A stretch of DNA of 64,000 nt from Rutidosis leptorrhynchoides (GCF_046630445.1 NC_092333.1:954001-1018000); one strand, 5' to 3'. Counted from the first letter of the stretch, positions 20,621 through 33,290 are shown. Notes: generated by a model not told the origin, from the sequence alone. A program made the numbers and translations.

Positions 20621-23094
20621 ATGCATCTTTTCGTCATCTTCTTGCTTAATGAGCAGGTTATAATCTTTTTCTTGAACTTTAATGATTATCTATTTCTTTA
20701 ATGATTATCTATTTATTTTATGTTTTATGATTTTTTGTTTTAGAATTTCTTTTTGTGTTGTGTTTGATATAAAGGTGATTTCTTTATTAAAAATTAGTGT
20801 TGTTTCAGTAGTAAAAATATGAAGATTGGAGTTAAATTTAAAGAACTTGTGTATGTGCTATCAAGATTTGGATGAATGTGAGAAATTAGGTTTTAAGTTG
20901 TTTTTAGGGTATATTTGATGTTCTTGGTTGCAAATAATGGGTCAAGGGATTAGGAATGGTTTAGGGTATCTTTGGGTTGCTATTGAAAGGTTACAAGATT
21001 CTGTTTTTTTTTCTTCATCTAGATGTTAATTATTTGTTCCAACAAAATGCTAACTACATCATATTTACTACCGTATATATTTAAGTTTATAGCAAGTGGT
21101 ATATAGATGTTGAATCTTTTATATTTTGTGTATTAGATTAGATTCTGCATTTGATTAATACTAGATTTGATATTAGCATATAGTAAGGTATGCTGTTAAA
21201 AATTGTTAATGCGGCCAATGTCATGAACAATTAAGGAGCTGTTACCATATCATCAATGTATGGATTTATGAGGTTTTATCTGTTTCGAATTTGTTTTTTT
21301 ATCTCTAAAATTAATTTCTACCATATATTCATTTGAAATTTGATATAATATTCAGTTTGTATTATATGTAAGAGAAGTATACAATCCGTATGTATATATG
21401 TACGTTAATGTTTTGTGATTTTTTTTTTAATATTACTCTTGCAGTATTGATAAAAATATTTATGTTAATATTGTCATATAGGCATAAAATTGTGCTATTG
21501 GACTTAATTAAGTAAAGCCTTTTATGGACCTTTAAGTAAAATATTCACTAATTTTAGATTTTCATAAATTTTATGTTGTAGTATGTGTTTAAAAGGTCTT
21601 GTTGGTGGTGCAATAAGGCTGTTGTAGATGAAAGATATTCAAAGAAGATGTCAAAGAGAATTGGACTTGGTGGATAGGTATGAGCCGATTTATACAAGTT
21701 ATAAGTAATGTTTTTTCCTTTCATATATGTTTAACAAGGTATAAGTTGGAGTACATAAACAACTTGGAAATCTTATATTCATATATTCAGTTAAAGTAGG
21801 TAAATATCTTGGGAATCTTAAGTTTTATATAAGGGGTTTAGTATAGTTATGATGCTTAAGTTAGTTTGATGTCTTCTTATTCTATATGATGAATACAAAT
21901 ATTTATTGTATATGTAATTTTAGACTTGCTTAGTGAGATAAAGTGGCTCGAAAAAGATAGATTTGATTTGCATATAATTTTTTAGGCCATGATATAGTTT
22001 CTTAGGGCTGCACATAGATATTTCAAACTAGACCCATTTTAGATAAGCTTGATTTGAATTTCTAAAATGGTACAGAAGGTTAAGATACATGCATTCCGGA
22101 CCCATCTTACACTTATTTACACATGGTTAGACTATTTGTCGAGTGTACGAGACCCAGACTATTTGTTTTTAGGTATATGTCATAAGAAGATTGTAAGTGT
22201 GATGAGATTGGAAAGATTGTATGAGAATCATGGTTGTACATTTAATTTGTTCTTAGGTATTTGTCATCTACTTAAAGACGATGAAACTTATGTATTTGAA
22301 CATAGACATATCTTCATATGTATTAATTTGATGATGTGTTAGTGGTTGAGAAATAATGTAGATAAACTGTGACGAAAAGCATACATTTATTAGGTGGTTG
22401 TTAAATGTAGATAAACTAGACTTTCGTAAGCTTGATGGGCTGTAGAAAAAGATAGTTATAGCAAAAGAGTAACCATTAATAAGAGGTGTTTTGTTGTTTA
22501 AAAAAGTGTATTTCAGCTGGAATATATCAGCTCAGTGAATGACCCAAGTAGTGGGGTATAACTAGGTGTGTCAAAATGGGTAACACATTGGCTAAGTTTT
22601 TGTGCAACAGTGAATGAATCAGTGAATAACCCAATAGTTCACTTGATTTTATAAGCATCATCATTATTGTTCATTTATTATATGAGTAATTTCCATGTCT
22701 ACTAATAGTCACAAAAATTTCTGTCGTGTAACCCCAATCTCCCTCTATATACCATGTGTCGTTTTTGCTAGGGGAAGGAAGTGTCAAACCCCTCAAACTT
22801 TTGGGTAAATGTTGTCACATTTAAGGGTTCAAATCGTATACATCAACGAACTTTAGGGGCTAAAATTTAACATAATAAACATTAAAAAAAACCCACCCAA
22901 ATTCTTAACGGAACTTATCTTTTTTCTCGACTCGAGTTAAATTTTTTCGTCGTCACCGTTCAACTCGAAATAATTTTACGAATAAAACGCAATTAACTAT
23001 ATTCAAAACGGAGCGTTTTTAAAAAAAAAATAAAATTACGAGTATATATCTATATATTCAAAACAGAACTTCTTTAAGAAAAATATTTTTTATC

Positions 23095-23097
<3 letters not shown>
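20621..23097. other. AT-rich spacer without a supported gene
   Basis: Only short frames occur. An exon-like patch near 21620-21680 is too weak to name. The block at 22725-23040 has the look of an old repeat but I could not define its ends. Confidence 0.5.

Positions 23098-23164
<67 letters not shown>
23098..23164. repeat. (TA)n tract, left flank of foldback MITE
   Basis: About 66 bp of AT dinucleotides ending at the MITE terminus. Confidence 0.95.
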
Positions 23165-23168
<4 letters not shown>

Positions 23169-23796
23169 GTAGGATCAATGGGTAAGTAACCAATCGGGGG
23201 GAAGCAATTTTTTTTTTCTCGTTTTTTTGGAAATTTTTTTTCCGGCATCAAGATCACACGAAAATATGAACATTTAGAAGAGACACTTCGTGATGAATGT
23301 TATTATTTAGGCGGGAAAACGATCGACAAAAATAACATTCAAGATAATATTGTTCGTGGAGAATATGAACGTTTTTTTTTTTTTTTTTTCTTCATGTTTT
23401 GTGAAGTAAAATTTAGCCCGATTTAGAGTTTAGGGTTTAAGGTTTGGTGTTTTGGGTGTATGAAACTCTAAACCGTTCGTGTTAAAAACTCGATCTAAAT
23501 CCTAAATCTAAACCCTAAACCCTAAATTTCTAAACCCTAATATCTAAACCCTATAAACCCTAATATCTAAACCCCAATAGCTAAAACCTTAACATATGCT
23601 CGAAAAACACGATAATTGTTATATATTACGTCTTCGAGCGTTTTCCCGGCAAAATGAAATCATTTATCACAAAGTGTCTCTACTAAATGTTCATATTTTT
23701 ATCCCATCTATAATGTTCGTGAACAAAGTTTTTTCAAAAAACGAAAAAAAAAAGTTTTTGCTTCCCCCCGATTGGTTACTTCCCTCTTGATCCTAC

Positions 23797-23800
<4 letters not shown>
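23165..23800. mobile_element. Foldback MITE flanked by (TA)n tracts (Micron-like)
   Basis: A 43-bp terminal inverted repeat (23165-23207 and 23758-23800; about four mismatches) begins AGGGGTAGGATCAA and AGTGGTAGGATCAA. The inversion continues inwards: a stretch near 23265-23325 (ATGAACATTTAG, AGAGACACTT, GGGAAAACG) pairs with its complement near 23637-23698, so nearly the whole 636 bp can fold. It is bordered by (TA)n on both sides (about 23098-23164 and 23801-23878), as in the plant Micron MITEs. The centre (23410-23590) holds degenerate telomere-like CCCTAAA motifs. No coding capacity. Confidence 0.85.
23450..23590. repeat. Degenerate telomere-like CCCTAAA motifs inside the MITE
   Basis: Several CCCTAAA or AACCCTAA-type units are interspersed with ATCTAAACC and TATAAACC variants. 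They are part of the MITE core, not a telomere. Confidence 0.75.

Positions 23801-23878
<78 letters not shown>
23801..23878. repeat. (TA)n tract, right flank of foldback MITE
   Basis: About 78 bp of AT dinucleotides immediately after the MITE terminus. It yields artefact Tyr-Ile frames on the minus strand. Confidence 0.95.
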
Positions 23879-23881
<3 letters not shown>

Positions 23882-24013
23882 GTACCAAATTTTCTCCAAA
23901 TATCATCTGTTCGTTTTCGCTCAATATTAGTTTCATAAAAACGTTAAAATGTTCCATCGCAATGTGCGAGCCGTTAGATATATCATGTACCAAACAACAT
24001 ATATCCAAATATA

Positions 24014-24044
24014 ACCGCAGCAACGCGCGGTGGAATTTTTCTAG
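24014..24044 (+). mobile_element. Helitron 3' terminus (hairpin + CTAG)
   Basis: A short hairpin (stem ACCGC/GCGGT, 24014-24031) is followed by GGAATTTTTCTAG ending at 24044, and the next base is T. This is the classical plant Helitron end (GC-rich hairpin, short spacer, CTAG, target T). The matching 5' end was not located with confidence. Confidence 0.75.
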
Positions 24045-24931
24045 TTATTATTATCGAAGCTCATTCAAACAAGTAGTTATGTTTGGTTAATCTCTTACTC
24101 CATATTATTTATGTTTAGTACTATGTTTATATGGTATATATGTATGTTTAGGTGATGGTTGAAAGATGCAGATTAGATTCATGAGATCATTTAAAAGAAT
24201 GCAATTGCTTATAAAGAAGAGATCTTTGACGGAATCTGTCTATTGTTAATTGAGTGGAAATGGATTATCCTTTGTAGATATGAAGGAGGGTAGTAACCAC
24301 TGATAGCTTCAGTTTTCTGTTTGTACATGATGTAGCACTACTCTCATTTTTTAAATATACAGTAATGACAGTGAGATATTAACTTCTATGCAGTAACGAT
24401 ACTCTAAATTTGTTTCCTTGTGCAAGAGACATACTCTTCTCTTTATAATGATGTGCAAGTTCGCGGTTTAATTTTTATTTTAGGTGTTTTATTTCTGTCC
24501 AATGATAATGTTAAATCTAAAATCTCATTACAATCCAATAATGTATTTGTATAATTTGTAAAAGTAATGTATATTTTAGATGTCAATGGAAGAGTTGTAG
24601 ATTGTGGTAATTTGTAATGTATAAACATTTGTCATGTTTCTGAAAACTTCGTATAAGTTTCAAAGTGGTGTACTTGACAAGTAATGAGCTTGCTACTACA
24701 AAGAAGATATGATAATTTTTGGAAGTAATGAATTGTTAAGATGTTTTCATTTTTTTTTGTTAACGTTTTGTAACTTTAAGATTATGCTTTTGGATTCATG
24801 TTTTTAATTGTTGTTCTTTCAAGTATTTGTTTAAACATTGTTGTTTTCTATCTCATATAACTTGATGAATTATGTTAGTTCATCTACATGTTGATTATAT
24901 AACGTACAATTACAAAAAAAATTCTTTAAAA
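24045..24931. other. AT-rich spacer between two Helitron 3' ends
   Basis: No gene is supported. It may be the interior of the Helitron ending at 24960, into which the one ending at 24044 inserted. Confidence 0.4.
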
Positions 24932-24960
24932 ACCCATGAATTCACGGGTCTTTGCACTAG
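24932..24960 (+). mobile_element. Second Helitron 3' terminus
   Basis: An 18-bp near-perfect palindrome (ACCCATGAATTCACGGGT, 24932-24949) precedes TCTTTGCACTAG, with CTAG at 24957-24960 followed by T. Hairpin, 7-nt spacing and CTAG|T fit a Helitron end of a different subfamily from the one at 24044. Confidence 0.75.
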
Positions 24961-24984
24961 TTAATTTAAATTATTTATTAGTAA

Positions 24985-25323
24985 GACCACTCCTTATGGT
25001 TAGTTACTCGTTCATTACCCGTTCATTACCCGTAGTTACCCGTAATGAACCATAGACACGGCTTAGTTACCCGCATTAGTTACCCGCACTCACCATGGAT
25101 TTAATGGAAGAGTTTTGGTTAGTTATAGAAATTGTGGGTCCCAGTAGCTTTTTATTGTTGAACTTGATGCTTTATTGCTTGTACGTTGTATATTAAGATG
25201 AGTATTGTTTTAGCCATGATAGGGAGTGTTTAGTTATGAGTTAGTTATAGGATATTGGTGTTGATGTGGCGCTGATGTGGAAGGTTAAGAGGATGAATAG
25301 TTTAGTTACGATAGGGGGTGACC
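24985..25323. mobile_element. Harbinger/Tourist-like MITE, 339 bp
   Basis: The ends are imperfect inverted repeats (GACCACTCCTTATGG at the left, GGTCACCCCCTATCG when the right end is complemented), flanked by TAA at 24982-24984 and 25324-25326. The TAA target duplication is typical of PIF/Harbinger. There is no coding region. Confidence 0.75.
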
Positions 25324-25338
25324 TAATAGTGTAACTAA

Positions 25339-25925
25339 GAGCACTGAGAGTGGTGACTGATGTCAGTTGGCATGTCAGGTCTGACTTGTTGAGTCAGAAA
25401 AAGTGGAGAGTGGTGACCTGTGTCAGTCGGACATGTCAGTTTATATTTTAATTATTATATTTATGATTTTAAATATAACATAAATTAATAAAAATAACTT
25501 TCATTAAAAATAAAAGAAATTAAATTTTCTAAGAAAATAAAAAAAAAACATACGATTCCTAAAAATTAAAAAAAAAACATTACGATTCCTAAAAAAAAGA
25601 AAAACATTACCAACCTAAAATTAAAAATAAAAACATTAGAAGTCCTAAAAATAAAAAAACAAACCGAAATTTCCTAAAAATTAATTCGTCCGATCGAGCC
25701 TTTCACGGTATTGGAGAAGGAAATGTGTATATAATTGAAGGGGTTGCATGTATATATGTAGATAAAGTGGGTATAAATAAAAAGAAGAAGAAAAAAAAAA
25801 CAATAGCCGTTGAATTGCGTCGCATATGCTACTGACCGAGGTGGAACGCAGGAAAGCGATGGAAGTGGGGAGTGGGGCGACGGGCGGAGGGACGAACGGG
25901 AAACGGGGTACCACTCCTGGTGCTC
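25339..25925. mobile_element. Harbinger-like MITE, 587 bp
   Basis: Termini are GAGCACTGAGAGTGGT and, complemented, GAGCACCAGGAGTGGT. They are flanked by TAA at 25336-25338 and 25926-25928. AT-rich inside with no transposase. It sits only 15 bp from the preceding MITE. Confidence 0.82.
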
Positions 25926-25928
25926 TAA

Positions 25929-26716
25929 TAGCCTCCGAGTCCCAGCTATCAAGAATGGCATCTTCAAGTAGTGGGTGACATATCTACTAATGACTCAACC
26001 CACATTCGTATACGAGGGGGAGTGAGTGGTGTTCAGCCTCTCTCAATGTTCAAATAACGCTAAAATTTCAATTGTATTTTATGCTCAAATAATTTTAAGT
26101 CTCTTTCAATGAGCAAATCTCAAATGTATTATTATGTCAAAATAATTATAAATTAAATGGCTCAATTGTCCAAAACTCATATAATATAAAAGTAACCTAT
26201 TATCACTATAAAAATTAACTTGTTTTACATTATTATTTATTGAAAATTATAAATATAATATTTGTTTATCGAGTAAGCCACCCTCGTCTTTAAATCTTGA
26301 CTTCGCCTCTGTTCGCATGTGTCATAATTTTAAGAATAAAATTACATGAGGTGTCCTTGTATTTCACCTCATATTTTATGTCAGGGTTCTAAACTTTTTA
26401 AAACAAGCGACGTTCCTAAACTTTACACTCGTTTAACGAGAAGTCCCTGTGACTAACGACCATCACTTTTATCCGTTAAATAATGTCATGTGCCAGCAGT
26501 GTGAGGAGTATTTTAGGTATTTCCACTCATTATTCCTTTCTTCTTCAACTTCGAGTGCGTTTGATAAAAACTGAATTATTTAGCGTTGCATCATTCATAT
26601 CCTGAATGGTTCAAAGATTCTGAATGAACTATTATCTGATTGAGAAAATGGTGTTTGATACGTATTCTGAATAGAAGATCTAAATGATCAAAATTACTAT
26701 TTTAACCTTTTATGTA
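25929..26716. other. Spacer without recognised features
   Basis: AT-rich, no gene seen. Parts near 26330-26520 look like an old dispersed repeat but have no definable ends. Confidence 0.45.
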
Positions 26717-27055
26717 TCTCTCTTATATATAATAACAAAAGGTAAATTAACTCACTTTTAAAAAAGACAACCAATCTTAGCCACCCATTACATTAGCCTA
26801 CTTACATCTAAACCATTGATTAACTACTAATCTAGATTATGAGCTAATAATCCCAATCTTCAATTGTTTAATTACACATATACCCCTATACCCCTATACA
26901 CATAAAATTAGCGGCCTTTTTAAAAAAAATTTGGGGTTCCAAAAAAACCCCCTAACGAGATTCATATCCACAAATATGCAACCACTATGCAGATTCAATC
27001 GTATCATCATCAAGAAGTTAGGAACCCCTAATTTTTGGTCTAATTATGTTTTATT

Positions 27056-27325
27056 GTCAGTATCAGATGGTTCGGTTTCAAACGATTATGCAAGGTCAGA
27101 TCCAATTCAGATACAATTTTTGGTCTAATTATGTTTTATTGTGTACAATTACGTTAATACGGTACCGGTTAATGGTTGTTAATTATCTTTGTCAGTATCA
27201 GATGGTTCGGTTTCAAACGATTATGCAAGGTCAGATCCAATTAGGATACAATTTTTGGTCTAATTATGTTTTATTGTGTACAATTACGTTAATACGGTAC
27301 CGATTAATGGTTGTTAATTATCTTT
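27056..27325. repeat. Two tandem copies of a 135-bp unit
   Basis: GTCAGTATCAGATGGTTCGG starts at 27056 and 27191, and both copies extend through ACGTTAATACGGTACCG to AATTATCTTTG. A shortened copy of the unit's middle precedes them at 27031-27055. Confidence 0.92.
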
Positions 27326-27630
27326 GTTTAGTCATGTTACCATTACGATTCAAGTCTTAATCGTTAACAAAGTTCATTTGATCATCTTTTGATAGGTAAT
27401 TCAAAATCACCAGACATTCACATTTGTATCTTTTTATTGTGCTATAAATATAATCGATTAATAAATTTGTTTATCTGTATTAGAGTTCGTATGGAAATTG
27501 TTTGATGATTATGCGATGAAGCTATGATCTGTTGATTTACAAATAAACAAGATCGGTACTGTATATGTTTGATTTGACAGAGTGATAGATTGCACTGATT
27601 CACTATGTTTGCTGATAAGAAATCCACAAA

Positions 27631-27968
27631 ATATGAATGGTATTAGTATTGTTCAATGAACAGGCTCACTTTGTTTAATTTGAGCATCAATATGAAAAAA
27701 AAAAATTGACAAAAGAATTTCACATTAAGTTGCATACTTATATTGTAATTTGAACAACGTATGTTGTATATATTAAAGTTTGAATTACAGTATTGTTCAA
27801 TTATAAGAAATATGAATGGTATTAGTATTGTTCAATGAACAGGCTCACTTTGTTTAATTTGAGCATCAATATGAAAAAAAAATTGACAAAAGAATTCCAC
27901 ATTAAGTTGCACACTTATATTGTAATTTGAACAACGTATGTTGTATATATTAAAGTTTGAATTACAGT
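27631..27968. repeat. Two tandem copies of a roughly 179-bp unit
   Basis: ATATGAATGGTATTAGTATT starts at 27631 and 27810. The copies run to AAGTTTGAATTACAG with few differences (A-run length, one or two bases). Confidence 0.92.
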
Positions 27969-28056
27969 TGGTGTCATTAATATTAAAGCCTAAATCTTTG
28001 TTAACTTCAGATTCGTGAGTGGAAAAGCTGCGAAAAAAATATTTTTTACAACAACA

Positions 28057-28148
28057 AAGCAGCCGCACATGCAGGTTCTGTTGCTGGTATTAGACAAAAA
28101 GTACGCAACTACCCTCTTGATTTAGTTAAAACACATCTCATAATTCAG
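28057..28148 (+). pseudogene. Exon-like fragment resembling a mitochondrial carrier (SLC25) repeat
   Basis: An open stretch encodes AGSVAGI followed by YPLDLVKTHL and ends at a GT donor (CAG|GTAATA). P-x-D-x-x-K after a small-residue helix is the signature of the mitochondrial carrier family, whose members move metabolites across the inner membrane. Only about 30 residues are present, far short of the usual roughly 300, so it is a fragment, probably Helitron cargo. One motif is thin evidence. Confidence 0.35.
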
Positions 28149-29198
28149 GTAATATATCTCTACTTTGTTTACATAAAAATTAAAAATGATCTCAGATTTA
28201 TACGATGCTCGATTCGACAACGGGGATGTTTTTGGGCTTCATGTTTAACAATGTTTAAGTTGTAACTGTATCTAGAGCTGAATGAAAGTTGGAGTCTGAT
28301 TTTATCTACCTTCCATCTCAAGCTTTGTTATTTCAAAATTTTAAATAAATCAACATTTTTAATGCCTCAAATTTTTTTTATGTAGTGTTATTGCATAAAT
28401 ATAATATAAAATTATAAAATGATATTGCAACCTTTAGTTGCATGCATCTTTTCAAATTCCTTAGAATCTTATAATGGAAACTCGAGGTTTGATCACAAAC
28501 GTCTATCTATACTCATTTATTGATTACGTTGTAGAAAGAAAAGGGAGGATTTTATCTTTGTTATTGGATCGGAAAAAACAACACCGAGGTAAATACTAAT
28601 AGAAAAAACTTTTAATATTATGTCAAATAAAAAGGTTTTAGATTTGCATTTAAATCAATTTTTTTCAATAGGAGGATCAAAATACATCGATGTTCAACTC
28701 ACTGAAGGGAAGACCTGTCAGGTACCATCCCATTAGAAGTGGCAAGATGGGCGGTTTGGAAAACATGTCAAAAATGATTTGGGTTGAAATGGTTAATGGT
28801 TCGATTTTGTGCATTTATTAACATGGTAGTATGATCACAATAATAAACAAAAATGTTTGAATGAAAACAGTTGTGAAGGTGTGAGTTACAACTTACAAAT
28901 AGACTTTTGGTGACTTTCGACCCATTGGAAACAAAACACATCCCTAAATGGACCCATTTGTAAGTAACTAGGTAAAAATTGTCAACTGTACATACTATAA
29001 TATTTTTACATAGAACTCGATTCTTATAGTGTGGTTTATTATTCTTTAGGTCCGTATCTACCAAGACAATGAACCACCACAATTTATTGCTCTATTTCAG
29101 CCTATGGTTGTTTTTAAGGCACTTGTATACATTTATATGTTTCTTTTTTAAAGCTAATAGTAACGTGATGATAGCTAATATGATTTTTGTGGCATTAG

Positions 29199-29962
29199 GG
29201 TGGAATAACCTCCAACTATAAAAGCTACATTGCTGAACAAGGTTTAACCGATGAAACCTACAGTTCAGATGGTGTTGCAGTTATTCGAATATTGGGAAGT
29301 GCAGTTCACAATAATAAAGCTGCTCAACTAGACCATGTATGTGTTCTGTGATCCTATTGCACTACATATTAAAATAACATCAAAACGGGGTAATGTTTTA
29401 TTAAGTAACGGTAATAAAATAGATATAATATAAATGTTAGAAACAGACTTACTTGAGATGTTGTATGCATAAAACATTGACCTTGTGCAACTTCTTACCT
29501 GCTGATCCATATGCCAAAAATCAAATTCTTTACTAAGTAAGTGGGTCAACATTACCCCCTTTTGATGTTATTTTAACTAATCGTTAAAATTCACACTTAC
29601 GCAAATAAAGTTTGTTTTATTCATGTTAGCCTTATCTATTTTGATGCACTCCAAGTGTTTTGATTAGCTAAATCTAAATCTTAATTATTAAAGTTGACCT
29701 ACTTTTTGAATGTCGTAAGTGACTGATTAAAGAGGATCCAACCAATGAACCTTTCGAACTAAATGAGATAAGATAAAAAAAAAAAAAAACATCACCTTCA
29801 CCTCAAATAGACCTAACCGAATGTTTATCATATTTAATACACTATTTGATGCAGATAGAACAACTTGGTAGAATGTTAGACGAAGATCCATCACTCATAG
29901 AAAAAAAGAGAAACATTTGCCAAGAAACTTTAGTTCAACAAGTCAGCAAGAGACGAGATTAG
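29199..29962 (+). pseudogene. Two-exon 3' gene fragment, product not recognised
   Basis: Exon 29199-29336 (46 codons; acceptor GCATTAG, donor CAT|GTATGTG) includes NYKSYIAEQGLTDETYSSDG. Exon 29855-29962 (acceptor GATGCAG, stop TAG) includes IEQLGRMLDEDPSLIEKKRN. Both are complete-codon exons and join in phase 0, so they come from one gene. The second exon is charged and probably helical. There is a faint likeness to dynamin GED-type ends, which I do not consider enough to name it. Weaker exon-like pieces lie upstream (about 28545-28600, 28672-28721). Confidence 0.45.
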
Positions 29963-29999
29963 TTGCATAGAACATAACAACAAAATGGGTACCAAATAT

Positions 30000-31105
30000 C
30001 ATCTACAAAACATCAATACTATATGCTTGAGGTGTTTCTTGAGAGAGAGTATGCTCCAATTTGGTCATCGTTTTAGTGGGCTCTCGCCTCGCAGTTTATC
30101 TGAAAGTGTTTTGTGCTCTGTTTCTCTTGCTATGGTTGAAAGAGCATCATCATCTTCTATTAGCGGATCCTTACCATTTGAAAATCTGCCGGTAATAAGA
30201 GGTATATTCTATGTCTGTGTTTTAGTTACCTAGGTTCGTGTCATTTAGTATGCGTTTTTTCGTTTTGTACCTTCAGTTTATTTTGATATTAGGCTATACA
30301 TAAACTTAGTTTGATTCAGAGAGTGTTTGATTTAAACATGGTTGCACATGTTGGTGCATTTGGGTAACTCGAAGATACTTCAATCTGAGTACCAGAATCG
30401 ACCTAATAGCAGCTTAGCTAGAGTTTAGACGAACCATTGGTTATGAGCTCCAGGTATGCCGTCCTGATAGGTAATCATTATTATTTCACTATATACATTT
30501 ACAACCATGATCACTTATAACAGACAAATTTGCAGTTTAGGCTTACTGCTGATATAGCGCAATATGTTCATGGACTAAAAAGAACTTGTCATAAACGAAA
30601 GGAATGACAAGGAATTTTGTTGCTTTCACCTTGGGAGGAAATATTCACGTCTATCAAAAGGGATTTACCAATTTCAAAAGTTACCCACATCTTATCAGTC
30701 AGTATCAAACAAAAAGGTATGTTTGTATTTAATACTTTGACAGATAAGTATAGTTGTCAGCTGGAAGGTACTTATAGTTCAAAAAATTATAAAAAAATAA
30801 ATATAAATGTATCATTTAACACGCTGAGAAGAAATAAGAAAATGATGTCTCATTTAAGTCGTCCGCTAACTTATAGAAATTTATTTCAAATTAGATGAAT
30901 TAACCATAGCTTAGCAATTATTTATTTATTATGTTTAGTACATGTTAGCTAATCCAAGTCAAAAAGTTCGAGTGGCTGGAAACAGGTCAAAGAAGTTTCC
31001 ATCGAGTTGGCGCCAGTGGTTCTCAAATCCAACATCTGTTGATTTTTCAAGCAACATTCGTACGGGTTTAGGTTAATAGCAGCTATTTCAGTCCATTTTG
31101 TTTTT
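30000..31105. other. No supported gene
   Basis: Open frames at 29985-30233 and 30617-30898 have no recognisable motifs, no codon bias visible by eye and no clear splice context. Confidence 0.4.
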
Positions 31106-31410
31106 GTGTTTGGGTCTAAATGACAACTTTATTATAACTATAGTTTCCTTCAGTTCCTCTTTGACGTGTTTAGATCTAAATGACCCATTGTACTATAAAT
31201 GTGTACATGGGTTTTGATATCAGTTTCTATATTCCGTGTTTGAGTCTAAATGACCCATTGTAGTATAACTTTGTACATAGGTCTAATAATAAGATACGTT
31301 CTTCATTTAACACCTGATATGTGTTTGAGTGTTGGTTAATAACAGATATATCAGTCCATTCGTTTTTATGTTTGGGTCTAAATGACCACTGGATTATAGC
31401 GTGCAGATCG
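31106..31410. repeat. Diverged repeats of GTGTTTGGGTCTAAATGACC
   Basis: Related units begin near 31106, 31166, 31236 and 31369, each continuing with a TATTATAA-like stretch. The spacing is uneven, so this is an old degraded tandem array. Confidence 0.7.
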
Positions 31411-33290
31411 GAAGATCCATTTTGGCATCTTTTAGTACGTTCCACCAGGTAGGGTTTTTTTTCCTCTTATCTCTCTTTATTGGGCTTCAGTGGGTAATGG
31501 GTCAAAACATGTCATTTTTTAGTACTATTGGGTCGTGCTGGTGTCTCTAATACACTTCATGTTTGCAATAGTGGTTATTGATAATTAGTTAGTCAAATAA
31601 GGGAATCATGTTGACTTTTTGACTAACTTGATCCGCGAAAATAAAACGTTCATAAGACTGTTGGTCAATATTTCCACCCCTGTAAAGCATAAATGTATTA
31701 CATAAATGACATTTTTACCTAAAATGTTCTTCATAGTATAAGACTAGCCATTTACACCTCTAATTTTGTTAGGACACAACGAAACGTTTTAAATTGTATA
31801 GATTTGATTGTAAAGTGGAGAGGGATTTGGTTATAAATACACATACCCTCCCACCCTCATTGTTAGGATTGATGACTCTAATATATGATTATTTAAGGAA
31901 GTTGGTATATTACATGAGAGTAAATAACTTCAATTGTTGAAGAATGACATGTAATAGACCGACTATGTAAGGGTTATCACTTAGCATTGCTTTTGTAGCA
32001 TACATTTGTATGAACTTTTGCAGGACCCATCATTTATGTTTTTCATTTAGGAAGACTTCTTAACAGATGATCTAATTGATCAAGGATCAGATAATTGTGT
32101 TTTTCGGATGTGTATGTGCATGCATTTAGATTATAGTGAATAGTGATTGAAAATACTTAACAAACAATAATTTTTTGATAAACTCAATTAATTTGTCGAT
32201 TACATTAATGTGTTCATATATAATATATTATTTTTCTAATTTTTATTCACGATTACAACTCAAGGTTTGGGTCAACTTTATTACCGTGTAACTTTTATGG
32301 GTCTGTTTTACTTCTTGCAGTCCAGGTATGTATTTCATGGTTTGACTTAGGTTTTTGTTTTATCTGTTGGTATTTGAACCATTTATTGTTGAAATTTTCT
32401 TTTTCTCATCTTTTTTAGAGTTTTTATGATTCCTTAGTTGTCATTGGTTTTCGTTTGAAAGGTTTTGTTAAGAGTGTCGTACTGTATTTTTTTTTTTTTT
32501 TTAAAAAGTTAGATACTTAGTTTATTGCTTAGTATGTTGTAGCAAATATCGACGTTAATTACGTTCATGATGTTCATGTTGTGGCTGTTGACGAGCCTGA
32601 TCAAGGTACATTACTTAGTTATATACTTTTGTGTGCTTTCTTGCATTATTTGTCTTGCAATTGTGATGTTGACTTATTATATAATGAGTTGTTTTTCAGG
32701 TAGGCATGCTACGTCTTCTACTATAGTTTCTTATCGGCTGGCTACGCTCAGCTAAAAAGAAGGTTAGTTGTCACTGTTTCTTTTCTTATTCGGATGTGTA
32801 CGTGTTTAAACCATTCATATATGTCTCTATTCGTAAAATTGTTAGGTCTCAATTGATATGATTATGACATATAATTATTAGTGTTGATTAATTTCTGTTT
32901 TGTCTTCATCTGGAACGTTCATGACATTCTAAATTTCATTATAGATCAGAAGGGTTGAATGGATTTAATCAGTTTATAAAAATGTTTAAACGCATATATA
33001 TCACAAGTGTTTATTAAACATAAGATTAATCCTTTACTGTTTATTTTATATTTTATTTAGCTGCGTTATTTTAACAAGTGTAGTTGTTTCAACTACTTTT
33101 ATGCGTTTTTGTGACTTTTTTTTCTTAAAGTTTTTTATTTTTTCATATTTAGTTTTGTACCTTTTTGGGTGCCTTTTGTGATTGTGTGACTTTTATGTTC
33201 TTTAAGGTGTTACAGCTAATTATTTTGACCTTGACAACTGTACATATGTGTGTAATCACTGAATGCCATGTTTTGGTGAATTGAAGTATA
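31411..33290. other. AT-rich spacer inside the probable Helitron
   Basis: No gene recognised. A short open stretch at 32545-32605 ends near GT but has no identifiable protein. Confidence 0.4.

Noticed and set aside
23450-23590. Possible interstitial telomere
   Set aside because: Motifs are few, degenerate and part of a MITE core; no long uniform array.
23708-24023. Tyr-Ile repeat frames
   Set aside because: Translation of the (TA)n microsatellite.
25674-25967. 97-codon minus-strand frame
   Set aside because: Crosses the end of a MITE and its flank; low-complexity Phe/Tyr/Ile tail, no recognisable protein.
29855-29962. Dynamin GED-type C-terminus
   Set aside because: The likeness covers only about 20 residues and the preceding exon does not look like dynamin.
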